DNA from: Actinomycetes bacterium
GTDB taxonomy: Bacteria; Actinomycetota; Acidimicrobiia; Acidimicrobiales; JABEUL01
Assembly (NCBI GenBank): GCA_021777355.1
Contig: JAJYDO010000005.1
Coordinates: forward strand, 1 to 62,354
Direction: 5' to 3'
DNA length: 62,354 nt
Shown: in pieces, positions 18,901 through 26,533 of the stretch
Position numbering within the stretch: position 1 is the first letter of the stretch
Layout of the letters: every line of letters begins with the position of its first letter
Translations under genes and position numbers: made by a program
Notes under the pieces: model-generated
Told to the model about the DNA's origin: nothing
Databases searched by the model: none
What the model saw: only the letters and a program-made list of their open reading frames with translations

Positions 18901-19762
18901 TTCCTACAATGGCCGCCGCAAGAGGCGGAAGAAGAGAAATTGGCCCTGCAACAGCACTCAGATCCGGCGGGTTTCCCATGGAATTAGGAGCAGCTGCCAT
19001 GGCGCCTATTGCACTGAGTCCTGCGGCAATGATCCAGGTGGCCATTGAGAGGCGCCTGACCGGAATACCCAGCAACTGAGCCCGCTCCCTTGAATCGGCA
19101 CCAGCTCTGATGGCTATGCCCAAGTTAGTCTTCTCTAAAAATACCCATAGACCCAACCCACAGACTAGAGCAGCAGACATGGCCATTACATGATCACCGG
19201 TAAAGACAAAACTAGAAACCGTGAAGTGAAAACTAAATGGAGTAGAAAAAGTAATTAGATTTGCCTGTTGTTTTCCAAGAAAATAAGGAATCCCAATTTC
19301 TAATGCACCAACTAACTGAGCAATTCCAATAGTTGCGACGGTCAAAATCATGCGTGGGGCATCTTTGAATCTCCACTCAACAACAAAGTGGACAATTAAT
19401 CCTGTTATTAAAGCAGCTAAGAGACCTAAGAATAGAGCCACAAAATACTCCACGTGATGCACTGAAACCAGTACAACAGCCACAGAGACACTTAGCCCAC
19501 CAATCTCAGCTTGAGCAAAGTTCACTACCCTTTGGGATCTATAGACAAGCACCAGGCCAAAAGCCGTCAAACCATATAGAGCACCGTCAACGCTACCCAA
19601 TAAAAGTACTCCGTTGGGAAGTCCGGATGGAAGAAATATTTTTGACAACCAAACTGCGGCCACAATGCACACGGCCGCTACCGTCCAACTTTGTCCGGGA
19701 ATGACCGAAATACCCTTTTTTAATCTGAATCTAATTTCAAAAAGTCGATCTTGAATACTCAC
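15983..19762 (-). CDS. Single-chain branched-chain amino-acid type ABC transporter (LivH-LivM-LivF-LivG fusion)
   Basis: About 1259 residues carrying a whole transporter in one polypeptide. Order: LivH-like permease (about residues 20-330), LivM-like permease (about 360-650), an ATPase with Walker A GTNGAGKST near 747 and signature LSGGEQQ near 849, then a second ATPase with Walker A GANGAGKTT near 1025 and signature LSTGTRR. Walker B of the first reads LLIDELSLGLAP (Leu where Pro is usual), the second LLLDEPSSGLA. GTG 19762 is chosen because it overlaps the TGA of the substrate-binding protein gene (GTGA); an in-frame ATG at 19792 would lie inside that gene. Membrane importer; substrate could be an amino acid, amide or short organic acid. 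Confidence 0.88.
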   Translation of the reverse strand: MSIQDRLFEIRFRLKKGISVIPGQSWTVAAVCIVAAVWLSKIFLPSGLPNGVLLLGSVDGALYGLTAFGLVLVYRSQRVVNFAQAEIGGLSVSVAVVLVSVHHVEYFVALFLGLLAALITGLIVHFVVEWRFKDAPRMILTVATIGIAQLVGALEIGIPYFLGKQQANLITFSTPFSFHFTVSSFVFTGDHVMAMSAALVCGLGLWVFLEKTNLGIAIRAGADSRERAQLLGIPVRRLSMATWIIAAGLSAIGAMAAAPNSMGNPPDLSAVAGPISLLPPLAAAIVGRMEKLSVTFIAAIFLGVFQQGIYWSYPRSSVVDVGFFVIILLSLLLQPPKSGRSENRGSSSFVDTRAARPIPKEVANFTQIKLLRKFVPIVLAVLFIVVPAVLGQSVSLPFSYMVIYGIMTVSLVLLSGWAGQISLGQSGFAGVGAATVGLMIMNYHTDLFISLVLAGVVGTLFSVAIGIPSLRIPGFFLSVATMAFAVPVDTFLLNATHFPSLNPSPVTPPELFSRFDMGNVSVLYIVASIILFGLIIAVKNLRSSRTGRALIGIRDNEPGAQAYGVSPVALKLTAFAIAGAMTGVAGGLLTILQHGSAFSGFDPQLSFTIFIGVVVGGLGSLSGALLGAIFLGFTQYYLSGIIALAVQGMVVLGFLTLFPEGFGGIATFVRDVYVKALAKRHGILLIGPVNTTDLLDETEKMIVEKVRKESVPILIADEVYAKYGQVEVLFGVTSEVGNGDVLALLGTNGAGKSTLLRVISGLMKATHGGVFLDGVDISRMHPEARVGLGLVTSAGGRGVFTSLTVKENLRMASWLYRKDLAYILRTLNEIGELFPVLLERLNVQAGQLSGGEQQMLAISMAKLLKPRVLLIDELSLGLAPVVVAKIVDAVSEMKKEGMTVVVVEQSVNVATLLAKDAVFLERGQVRFGGPINDLLGREDILRSVFLGGGAKVIHDMTSQGVPAEDKTALGVVSKVRLRDIGVAVEDDESGPRFEIQSVSKRFGGLSAVDEVSITVAPGAIQGIIGANGAGKTTLFDICSGFCIPDSGSVLLEGVPITHLSPHWRSRHGLGRVFQHAALFSSLTVFETLELSFERFIIAKEPVASMTAMPAARNMEKKVREKATELMEMLHLESWKDSFISELSTGTRRVVELGAVLAHRPRVLLLDEPSSGLAQREAESLGPLLLEVKNATGASMVVIEHDVPLIASMADELTCMHVGRVIANGTPELVLSKDEVISSFLGSAKEVIARSDGITLPTYS

Positions 19763-21378
19763 TTCGGCCCTTTCGTTTGGTTGGCAGGGCAACCGAGCTG
19801 GGTATTATTTGGCAGCTGTGAAGCACCTTGCACGGAAAGCGGATACCTTTGCCCATTATTGCAAGGAACGTATGTGCCTTTATTCCCATCTTCTGGGCTC
19901 ACTGCATTTGCATCCCAATGCAAAATTACAAAATCAGCATCAGGAGAAAAAGTATTATTGCCGAACTGCCATTTTCCGTAGTCTCCACCGGGAAGGCTCG
20001 TCGGCAGCGAGAAAAAGCCTTGTTGAAAAGTGTATGGATTAAGAATCGGACCAGCCTGTTGGAGTGCGTCAAATAAAAGTAAAAGCGGGGCGTAGATTTC
20101 TGCAAATTGGGGACTAATTACTTGCTTATCACCACTTAATTGATAAGCCCTATAGGCTTCCTGGTCAACTCTTGGAGGAAGAATTAAGCCGCTTGTGATG
20201 GCATCGGCCCACTCGGGTGGCGCATAGAGTTGGGGGAAAAGATCTTCAAAATCTAGTGACATCCACTCCGGATAATAGTTTTGATTCTGCGCATCTAATG
20301 TTAGCAAAAGGGGAAATATCGGATCACATCCGCACATGACGGTAGTCACCCCGTTGGCCTTCATCTGTGCAATATCACTTAAGGCCTCACTTGATTCATC
20401 TGAAAGGCTGATTTTATATTCGACAACTCTGGCAAATTCGATTCCGTAATGCTCTTTGACCAAATTTACTAATTCGTTTCCACAGGAAGCATACGTGGGA
20501 TCTTCCGGAAAAATTAACCCGAAGCTCCTTTTCTCCTGACGAAATGCCGGATCGCCTGCAAAAATTGCCGGAAGATTTGCCATCGCTCTTCCCATAGCGA
20601 CACTTATTGCCTGTACGCCAATTGAGCAGGTATCAATCGGCGTATACGCATATGGGGCAAACTGTTGGAACCAGTATTGGGGCTGCGCAATGGCACCAAT
20701 AGAAATTATGTGTTCACCCGCTAAATATTGGTCATAAATTTGAGTGGAGGAAAGTAAGGAAACATCGGCAAATGCCTGCAAGTTCTTTGCAGTGATCGAG
20801 TCAGCCTGAGCTTGTTCTAAACCTTGCCCTTGGAGTTCATTTATAAAATCACCTTTTCCAGCGTATGGCTTTAAGACAACTTTCCTGCCGTATAACTCGA
20901 ATGTTTTGTTGAACAGAGATATATAAGCTTGCATGGTATCGATTGCTTCTTGGTCGGTACCCATTTGGGAGCCAAAAAGCTTCTCCATGATACCCATTCC
21001 GGCTGTATTTGGCTCTCTGTAAGTAATGGTAATAGTTGATCGAGTCACCCCTGGAGAAGTTGCACCTCCATTGTTGCCGTTCCAAACCGGAACGCAATAA
21101 GGTGCATACTTAGACCAGCTAACTTGCCTAATGCCTTTCCCGCAAAGAGTCCCATTTACCGTGGTTCCTCTCTTTTGAGAAAGGGAGGAACCTAAAAGAG
21201 CTTTATCGATCTTTGCTCCCTTGCCCGCCACGTCAACTGTAGGAAAGGTTATGAATACGCCAAGCATTACAACCACTACTAGCAGCAGAAGCACATAGCG
21301 TTTCGCGACTTGTGGAACCTTCGCCCTTTTAACGTATCCCACTCCCCCGCCTAGGGATAGTTGTTCATCAGATTTCAT
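19759..21378 (-). CDS. Membrane-anchored ABC substrate-binding protein (LivJ-like)
   Basis: A 539-residue periplasmic-binding-protein type 1 fold. An N-terminal cytosolic stretch is followed by one hydrophobic helix at about residues 28-46 and no lipobox, so it is anchored by the helix. The extracytoplasmic part contains TITITYREPNTAGMG, typical of Liv-type receptors, and four to six cysteines. The gene overlaps the single-chain transporter by four bases and lies between it and a TetR gene, so the three form one uptake operon. Ligand cannot be told. Confidence 0.85.
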   Translation of the reverse strand: MKSDEQLSLGGGVGYVKRAKVPQVAKRYVLLLLVVVVMLGVFITFPTVDVAGKGAKIDKALLGSSLSQKRGTTVNGTLCGKGIRQVSWSKYAPYCVPVWNGNNGGATSPGVTRSTITITYREPNTAGMGIMEKLFGSQMGTDQEAIDTMQAYISLFNKTFELYGRKVVLKPYAGKGDFINELQGQGLEQAQADSITAKNLQAFADVSLLSSTQIYDQYLAGEHIISIGAIAQPQYWFQQFAPYAYTPIDTCSIGVQAISVAMGRAMANLPAIFAGDPAFRQEKRSFGLIFPEDPTYASCGNELVNLVKEHYGIEFARVVEYKISLSDESSEALSDIAQMKANGVTTVMCGCDPIFPLLLTLDAQNQNYYPEWMSLDFEDLFPQLYAPPEWADAITSGLILPPRVDQEAYRAYQLSGDKQVISPQFAEIYAPLLLLFDALQQAGPILNPYTFQQGFFSLPTSLPGGDYGKWQFGNNTFSPDADFVILHWDANAVSPEDGNKGTYVPCNNGQRYPLSVQGASQLPNNTQLGCPANQTKGPK

Positions 21379-21439
21379 TAAGATCTCCGATTTTTAGAAT
21401 TCTTCGAGCGAACTTATTTTCCACTATCGATCTATCCTC

Positions 21440-22084
21440 CTATTGCGAAATCTCGAATTGCACGCCGGTTGTATTCATTTGCCCGTTTGTCACGCTGGCC
21501 ATTGCTTTGAGAACAGCGACAATTTCCTGCGCACGATCTTCCATGCCTAGTTCTCGGTATAGCGCAGCTGAGGAAAGTGTGCTGAAGGCAAATCTAAGCC
21601 CAATTGGCCAAAAAGATTCGAACTCACCGTTGAATTTAAAATATTTTCTAAAATTTGTCACAAGAGTTTCATCAAATTCCTTGAGCAGTTTTGTGACAAC
21701 CGGCTTTAGTTCATTATCTGTTATCGCGGCTGCAGCTAAAGCCAGTGCCGCCCGATAAGTAGCGCTATCTAATGCATCCCATAAAAGATCGATTCCATTT
21801 AAGGCATCAAATTCCTCTTCGGTCATCAATTCCAGCCGACTTGCAACATCACTTGCTTGTTCGTGGAAGAGGTGAGTGATAGCAGCCGCCACCAGTTCGG
21901 CCTTAGTTGGAAAGTGGTGAACCTGCGCACCCCTAGAAACACCTGCGCGCCTTACAATCTCGGTGGTAGAGGTTCTCGAGTATCCAAGTTCGGATAATGA
22001 AGCAATTGTGGCATCTAACAAGGCTTTCCTAGTAGCATGACTTCTAGTCTGAGTTTTTGAATCGCCTTTTTGGCTCAACTGCAT
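21440..22084 (-). CDS. TetR-family transcriptional regulator
   Basis: A 214-residue regulator. The N-terminal HTH is clear: RKALLDATIASLSELGYSRTST, then EIVRRAGVSRGAQVHHFPTKAEL, ending at about residue 65. The rest is the helical ligand-binding domain. It is 61 bases upstream of the substrate-binding protein gene and in the same direction, so it probably controls this transporter operon, including itself. The ligand is likely related to the transported substrate. Confidence 0.88.
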   Translation of the reverse strand: MQLSQKGDSKTQTRSHATRKALLDATIASLSELGYSRTSTTEIVRRAGVSRGAQVHHFPTKAELVAAAITHLFHEQASDVASRLELMTEEEFDALNGIDLLWDALDSATYRAALALAAAAITDNELKPVVTKLLKEFDETLVTNFRKYFKFNGEFESFWPIGLRFAFSTLSSAALYRELGMEDRAQEIVAVLKAMASVTNGQMNTTGVQFEISQ

Positions 22085-22512
22085 TAGGCTAATTTAACTT
22101 GTATTAAACCAACAGTCAAGCCTGTATGTTTTTTATACCTATTGCTTTCCTTCCTAACTTTGAAACTTGACTGAATACCTGGTTTTCCCAGTTAGGTCGC
22201 TACTTTTTCAATTTCTCCGAGATTTCAATTTGTCAACTGTGCGCCTCTTCGCCGAAAATTTCAAAATAGCAGTTAAACACCAGATTCCGCTCTCACATCA
22301 TCGCTTCCAAATTTGTGGGGAATTCCGGGGTTTATCCGTCCCCGTTCCAGCTAAATAATTTGAGACCCAATGTTTAAGTGTTTCCCAATGTGCCAGGCTT
22401 ACTCCGTTCTCTAAAGTTCTCCGGAGTTGAATTTCTCCATACTTTTTAATTGTGTAAAAAATATGTCTCGCTGGTTATTCTTATTCTTCAGCGGCATGAG
22501 ATTCGATGCCAA
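22085..22512 (-). other. Intergenic region between GH1 and TetR genes
   Basis: About 430 bases without a credible gene. It holds the promoter region of the TetR operon on its right-hand (upstream for TetR) side's counterpart and the 3' region of the GH1 gene. A short open frame at 22167-22358 has no start signal or family features and was not accepted. No strong terminator was found. Confidence 0.5.
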
Positions 22513-23883
22513 TTAATTAAGCAAGAACTTTTGGATCCAATACGCCGAGTCCTTAGGTGTTCTCTTTAACGTATTTTTGTCGACGTGAACTATTCCGAAC
22601 TGGGGTTTAAACCCCAAGGCCCACTCGAAGTTATCCAAAAAGCTCCAATAAAAATAACCTGTCACCAAGATTCCGTTATCTAGCGCCTTCTTGACAATGT
22701 TCAGATGCTGCCTCAGATAGTCGATGCGCCTTAGATCATACACCCGATCCCCTTCTACCACGTCGGGGAGAGACATGCCATTCTCAGTAATTATGAGCCT
22801 TTTCACTCCTTCATATGAGTCAATTCTCACCAATGCGTCATATAAACCGGACGGGTTAACAAAGTGGCCCATTTGGTCTCTATCCTGACCTTTTACTCCT
22901 TTTAGTGGAATTGGAATTGAATGTAAATATGGCACTGGGATTGCCATGGATGGCGAGTAATACTGAACACCTATAAAGTCAAAATCAACCTTTATTTCGT
23001 CATAATCGTTTCCAACAACATATCTTTCAACCAAAGAAACAATTGGATTTTCCTTTACCGGATATCCCATTCCCAGATTAGGCTCCAGAAATATCTTGTG
23101 GATTAAAGCATCGGCACTTCTCTCTGCCTTGGTTAGATTGTTGTTACGGCCCTTTTGCTTAATAGGAGCAACTACGTGCGTGGTGCCAACTTGAGCTGAC
23201 GAATCATTGGTCCTTATAATTTGAGCTGCCTTTGCCTGGCAAAGGTTCACATTGTGCACAGCTTGCATAAACCCCTTTGGTCCTATTTCTCCTGGAGCGT
23301 GAACGCCTAAGAGGTATCCGCCGACGCAAAAAGACATAGGCTCGTTGAAAACCATCCAATTTTTAACTCTGTCCCCTAAGGACTTGCTAACCACATCTAC
23401 ATAGTTGGAAAAACTCGATATTATTTGCCGATTTCTCCATCCACCGTTGTTTTGGAGCGCTTGAGGAAGGTCCCAATGATAAAGAGTTACCCATGGCTCG
23501 ATTCCGTTTGCCAACGACTCATCCACAACTCGCGAATAAAAATCTAGTCCCTTTTGGTTGACTGTTCCATTGCCTTCAGGCAAAATCCTCGGCCACGAAA
23601 TTGAAAACCTATTCACCTTAAAGCCCAAAGTGCCCATGAGCGCAATATCTTGTTTATAGAGGTGATAAAAATCACAGGCAACATCCCCATTTTCACCTGT
23701 AAGCACAGTCGGGATCGGCCACCTCTTTTTGTGCGTAAAGGTGTCCCATATAGAGGGCCCTTTCCCGTCGGCATCATGGCCACCTTCTATTTGGTAAGCA
23801 GAAGTAGCTACTCCAAATTTAAAATCTGGGCCAAAGTCGGAAGCTTTCAGGCCAAATAAGTCAATTTCTCTGTCATTATTCAT
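22513..23883 (-). CDS. Beta-glucosidase, glycoside hydrolase family 1
   Basis: A 456-residue GH1 enzyme, typical family length. The N-terminal signature FKFGVATSAYQIEGG is present. The acid/base glutamate lies in WMVFNEPMSF and the nucleophile glutamate in LIITENGMSLP. The conserved aglycone/glycone segments SWPRILPEG and YWSFLDNFEWALGF are intact. It hydrolyses beta-linked glucosides or galactosides in the cytosol; no signal peptide. The neighbouring secreted GH5 gene lies upstream on the same strand, suggesting extracellular release followed by intracellular hydrolysis. Confidence 0.93.
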   Translation of the reverse strand: MNNDREIDLFGLKASDFGPDFKFGVATSAYQIEGGHDADGKGPSIWDTFTHKKRWPIPTVLTGENGDVACDFYHLYKQDIALMGTLGFKVNRFSISWPRILPEGNGTVNQKGLDFYSRVVDESLANGIEPWVTLYHWDLPQALQNNGGWRNRQIISSFSNYVDVVSKSLGDRVKNWMVFNEPMSFCVGGYLLGVHAPGEIGPKGFMQAVHNVNLCQAKAAQIIRTNDSSAQVGTTHVVAPIKQKGRNNNLTKAERSADALIHKIFLEPNLGMGYPVKENPIVSLVERYVVGNDYDEIKVDFDFIGVQYYSPSMAIPVPYLHSIPIPLKGVKGQDRDQMGHFVNPSGLYDALVRIDSYEGVKRLIITENGMSLPDVVEGDRVYDLRRIDYLRQHLNIVKKALDNGILVTGYFYWSFLDNFEWALGFKPQFGIVHVDKNTLKRTPKDSAYWIQKFLLN

Positions 23884-23999
23884 TTAGCTTGTACGATATC
23901 TTATTTCTTAGTGCTGTGCATCAACGCGTGTATATACCAACTCTCACATGCGAAGTTCTTATCTGAATATGTCCGGGTGACGATGTAGTCGTAAAAGAG

Positions 24000-24034
24000 G
24001 CCAAGTGCAGGCTTCGGTGCATATGACACTTGGC
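24000..24034 (-). terminator. Hairpin downstream of GH5 gene, possible weak terminator
   Basis: Arms GCCAAGTG and CACTTGGC, perfectly complementary, separated by 19 bases. On the minus strand the hairpin is followed by CTCTTTTACG, a weak U-run; on the plus strand by a stronger T5 run. It sits 295 bases past the GH5 stop, so it may instead be a regulator site or part of a small RNA. Confidence 0.3.
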
Positions 24035-24127
24035 GATATCTTTTTATTTACTAATTTGTAACTCACAAAATTATTCAGTGATAATCAATAAAACTTCGCA
24101 CGCTTGCATATTGGAACACTCCACTTA

Positions 24128-24143
24128 TCCAAGTAAACTTGGA
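24128..24143. promoter_or_regulatory. 16-bp inverted repeat, possible operator
   Basis: TCCAAG and CTTGGA are perfect inverted arms around TAAA. The same CCAAG core occurs in the larger inverted repeat at 24000-24034. No regulator gene is adjacent, so the assignment as operator for the glycosidase genes is speculative. Confidence 0.25.
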
Positions 24144-24328
24144 ATCTTAAAATGCCACTAAAGGCAGATTGCGCTTTGGTAAATGCTGGTGAATTGTGAT
24201 TTAGAACTAATTTACCTTTACGATCTTGGGAGTTAATTATTCCTATTTTTTGAAGCGTGTAAATGGAGAGGATATTCACTCATTTCTAAGTCCTAAGAGA
24301 AACGGTCCTTATCTTCGAGCATATAAGA

Positions 24329-25885
24329 CTAACTACTGCAAGAGCCGGAGGGTTTAACGGTCAGAGACAACTGTGACAGAACTTGATTCTGCTCTATTTC
24401 CAACATCGGCGAACAGGGTTTTGAGATTACTTTCCCGCCGATTACAACAGCTGTATAACCAGTTGGATAAACATTTGACGGTGTTTCGATTGAAGTAAGC
24501 GAACCTGGGCCGAACCTTCCTGCGTTGTTTGCTTTTGTCGTACTCCATGTAAAATCCATGACTTTGGATGTTGGATCAAAACTAAGGGATGTAGGAGTTC
24601 CGGATATAACAAAGGGATAGGGCCTTACCAAATTAGCTACAACTGCACTTTCGACATTTGATCCGGTTGGCGCTTTGAAGGGATTAAACAGCATGTTTAC
24701 ACCATTTGCTTTGGAACATGCAATATCGCAATTGTCAAAGAGCCAGTAAGTCCACGAAGCCAAGTTGCTGTCGGCAATTTCGGCCTGGGATGAAATGGTG
24801 GCCGGATCATTGTTGTTGGCACTCCACTCTGTGTTAAGAAGCGCACCACCGTTTGCATTTGACCAATTAAGAGCGTTTGTGAATACGCCTTGTTCGCCTA
24901 GCGGGGTCTGCGCGTATTGGTGAAATGCAAGTCCGACATTTTTAACTCCAGGTGGAGAGGTAATTGAAGTTGGAATTCCATAATTAAAGGATGAGAACGG
25001 TTCGATAAATATCATGTGGTTTTTATCAACTTCTCGAATTGACAAGGCCGCTTTTTGGTAAAAAGCATCAAGTTCGCTTTTGTCTTCATTAGGGCAACCC
25101 GATGCGCTAAGCACACAAGAAGTCCAGTTAACTCCAGGCCAAGGTTCATTCATAACTTCATAGCCTAAAACCCAAGGATTTCCTGAAACCTCTTTTGCAA
25201 CCGCTTGAAGCATCTCTAAGTAATAATCTTGGATACTTTTTCCCCCCGGAACTAACTGGTTGTCCCAAAATGACTGGAATGCTTGCTGCAGTGCAGGATT
25301 CTCAGCGTAGCTGTAGGGAAATGCTACTTGAACATTTTTCTTATTGTCAATTAACGTCATCCAAGAAGGCATTCCATCTGCCCGGAAGTTTGTTCCTGGT
25401 TCGTCAAAGAAAGTGCCGTAATTATCCTGATGCCAGTCAAGCAAAATATAAATGTGCTCATTTGATAGCTCATTCACAGTCGCCATCAGGTTTGCGATAT
25501 AACTTTGATCAATTTTTCCCCTCGTGGGCATCTCACCCGATGGAAGTACTCCTAGTCTTACTACTTCCATACCTAGACCTGAAAGCCAAGCCACGTCACT
25601 TTGATTAAATCCAAATGCGCAAGGATAATAAGGAGCGTCTTTTGCTACAACATTTACTCCATGAAGCATCACTACTCTCGAAGACGAGTCGGTTAACCAT
25701 CTTCCTGAACTACTAATTGTTCCAGTTGGAAACATCGTGCTACTAAAGCTCTTTATGGGAAAAGTTGTACAAGGCGATACGCTTGAACCAACTGTAGAAT
25801 GTGAAGAATTAGCGTTGGTTCCACATGACACAATTATCGAACCCGCAATTAATAAAGCGGCTCCAATCTTGAATATTCTCCCCAT
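24329..25885 (-). CDS. GH5 family secreted lipoprotein (cellulase or endoglycosylceramidase-like)
   Basis: About 518 residues. The signal peptide ends in a lipobox VSC (Cys21), so it is anchored outside the cell. The TIM-barrel motifs of family GH5 are LLDWHQDNYG, the acid/base in VMNEPWPG and the nucleophile in LNTEWSANN. The start GRWLTDSSSRVVMLHGVNVV resembles endoglycosylceramidase-type GH5 proteins. A C-terminal beta domain of about 100 residues follows. ATG 25885 is preferred over an in-frame TTG at 25915, which lacks a ribosome site. Likely cleaves extracellular glycans or glycolipids; the GH1 gene lies downstream. Confidence 0.85.
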   Translation of the reverse strand: MGRIFKIGAALLIAGSIIVSCGTNANSSHSTVGSSVSPCTTFPIKSFSSTMFPTGTISSSGRWLTDSSSRVVMLHGVNVVAKDAPYYPCAFGFNQSDVAWLSGLGMEVVRLGVLPSGEMPTRGKIDQSYIANLMATVNELSNEHIYILLDWHQDNYGTFFDEPGTNFRADGMPSWMTLIDNKKNVQVAFPYSYAENPALQQAFQSFWDNQLVPGGKSIQDYYLEMLQAVAKEVSGNPWVLGYEVMNEPWPGVNWTSCVLSASGCPNEDKSELDAFYQKAALSIREVDKNHMIFIEPFSSFNYGIPTSITSPPGVKNVGLAFHQYAQTPLGEQGVFTNALNWSNANGGALLNTEWSANNNDPATISSQAEIADSNLASWTYWLFDNCDIACSKANGVNMLFNPFKAPTGSNVESAVVANLVRPYPFVISGTPTSLSFDPTSKVMDFTWSTTKANNAGRFGPGSLTSIETPSNVYPTGYTAVVIGGKVISKPCSPMLEIEQNQVLSQLSLTVKPSGSCSS

Positions 25886-26001
25886 AAACAAAGGATAGTA
25901 GAAATCTTTCACCAATGGAAAGGAAGATCAAAAATAGACTCGATCATATCTTGTGCTCTTGTAGGCCGAAAAGACACAATTTTGACCCTTAGGAAAAGCG
26001 G

Positions 26002-26233
26002 CTAAAAATATGGTTTTCCCTGGTGCAGACGGTGATGACCTCTCACACTTCCTTTGAATTCGTCCCACTCCTTGCGATGTCTTTCCCTAATTGCCATCGC
26101 TTCATTCTTAATCTGTTTTTTTAAGATCATGCACTTCTTCATGAAAACGTTCCCAAGCTGCCTGTCGGCTGACACCAACCGAGCCTCCAATGGTTTCCCA
26201 GGTGGTTCCCGAAGCAGCAGCCTCTTTCACCAT
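26002..26233 (-). pseudogene. Small HTH gene broken by a frameshift in an A7 run
   Basis: From ATG 26233 the frame encodes a helix-turn-helix (TTWETIGGSVGVSRQAAWERF) and stops soon after DLKKTD. The +1 frame carries on at exactly the same run as KKQIKNEAMAIRERHRKEWDEF and ends at 26002. The switch point is seven consecutive A on the minus strand (T7 at 26116-26122). Removing one A gives one continuous protein of about 76 residues. This could be a true inactivating insertion, a sequencing error in the homopolymer or programmed slippage. HTH parts of this type are known in short actinobacterial DNA-binding proteins. The gene follows tRNA-Ala at once. Confidence 0.55.
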
Positions 26234-26247
26234 TTGCGATTCCCATG

Positions 26248-26321
26248 TGGAGCTGATGGGACTCGAACCCACGACCTCTTGACTGCCAGTCAAGCGCTCT
26301 AGCCAACTGAGCTACAGCCCC
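26248..26321 (-). tRNA. tRNA-Ala (anticodon GGC)
   Basis: A 74-base cloverleaf: acceptor GGGGCTG pairs with CAGCTCC (one G-T), D arm GCTC/GAGC, anticodon stem CTTGA/TCAAG around loop CTGGCAG, which places GGC at 34-36, T arm GTGGG/CCCAT around TTCGAGT, discriminator A. CCA is not encoded. It decodes GCC alanine codons. Confidence 0.95.
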
Positions 26322-26533
26322 ATTTGCGACTTGCATACTTTACCACCACTAGGCAAGGGCAAATCCAATAATCTGATTCAACCGAGAATCTCCGAATTAT
26401 CTAGCTATATTAAAATTTTATACCCACTTTGCTTCTCAAGAGTCGAATTTTCCAGATTACAGATCTATTGAATTGCTGTCCCAATTGCAAATTGTCAAGT
26501 CCAAAGGTTTAGGGGCCATAACATATTAGGGAT

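Larger units (their letters stand above)
23884..24328. other. Intergenic region between GH5 and GH1 genes with inverted repeats
   Basis: A 445-base stretch without a credible gene. It has an 8-bp perfect inverted repeat (GCCAAGTG 24000-24007 and CACTTGGC 24027-24034, 19-base loop) followed by TCTTTTT on the plus strand, and a 6-bp inverted repeat TCCAAG-TAAA-CTTGGA at 24128-24143. Both share CCAAG. They may be a GH5 terminator and a sugar-regulator operator for the GH1 gene; this is inference. Confidence 0.5.

Noticed and set aside
24085-24279. Small minus-strand open frame between the glycosidases
   Set aside because: No ribosome site and a random-looking product.
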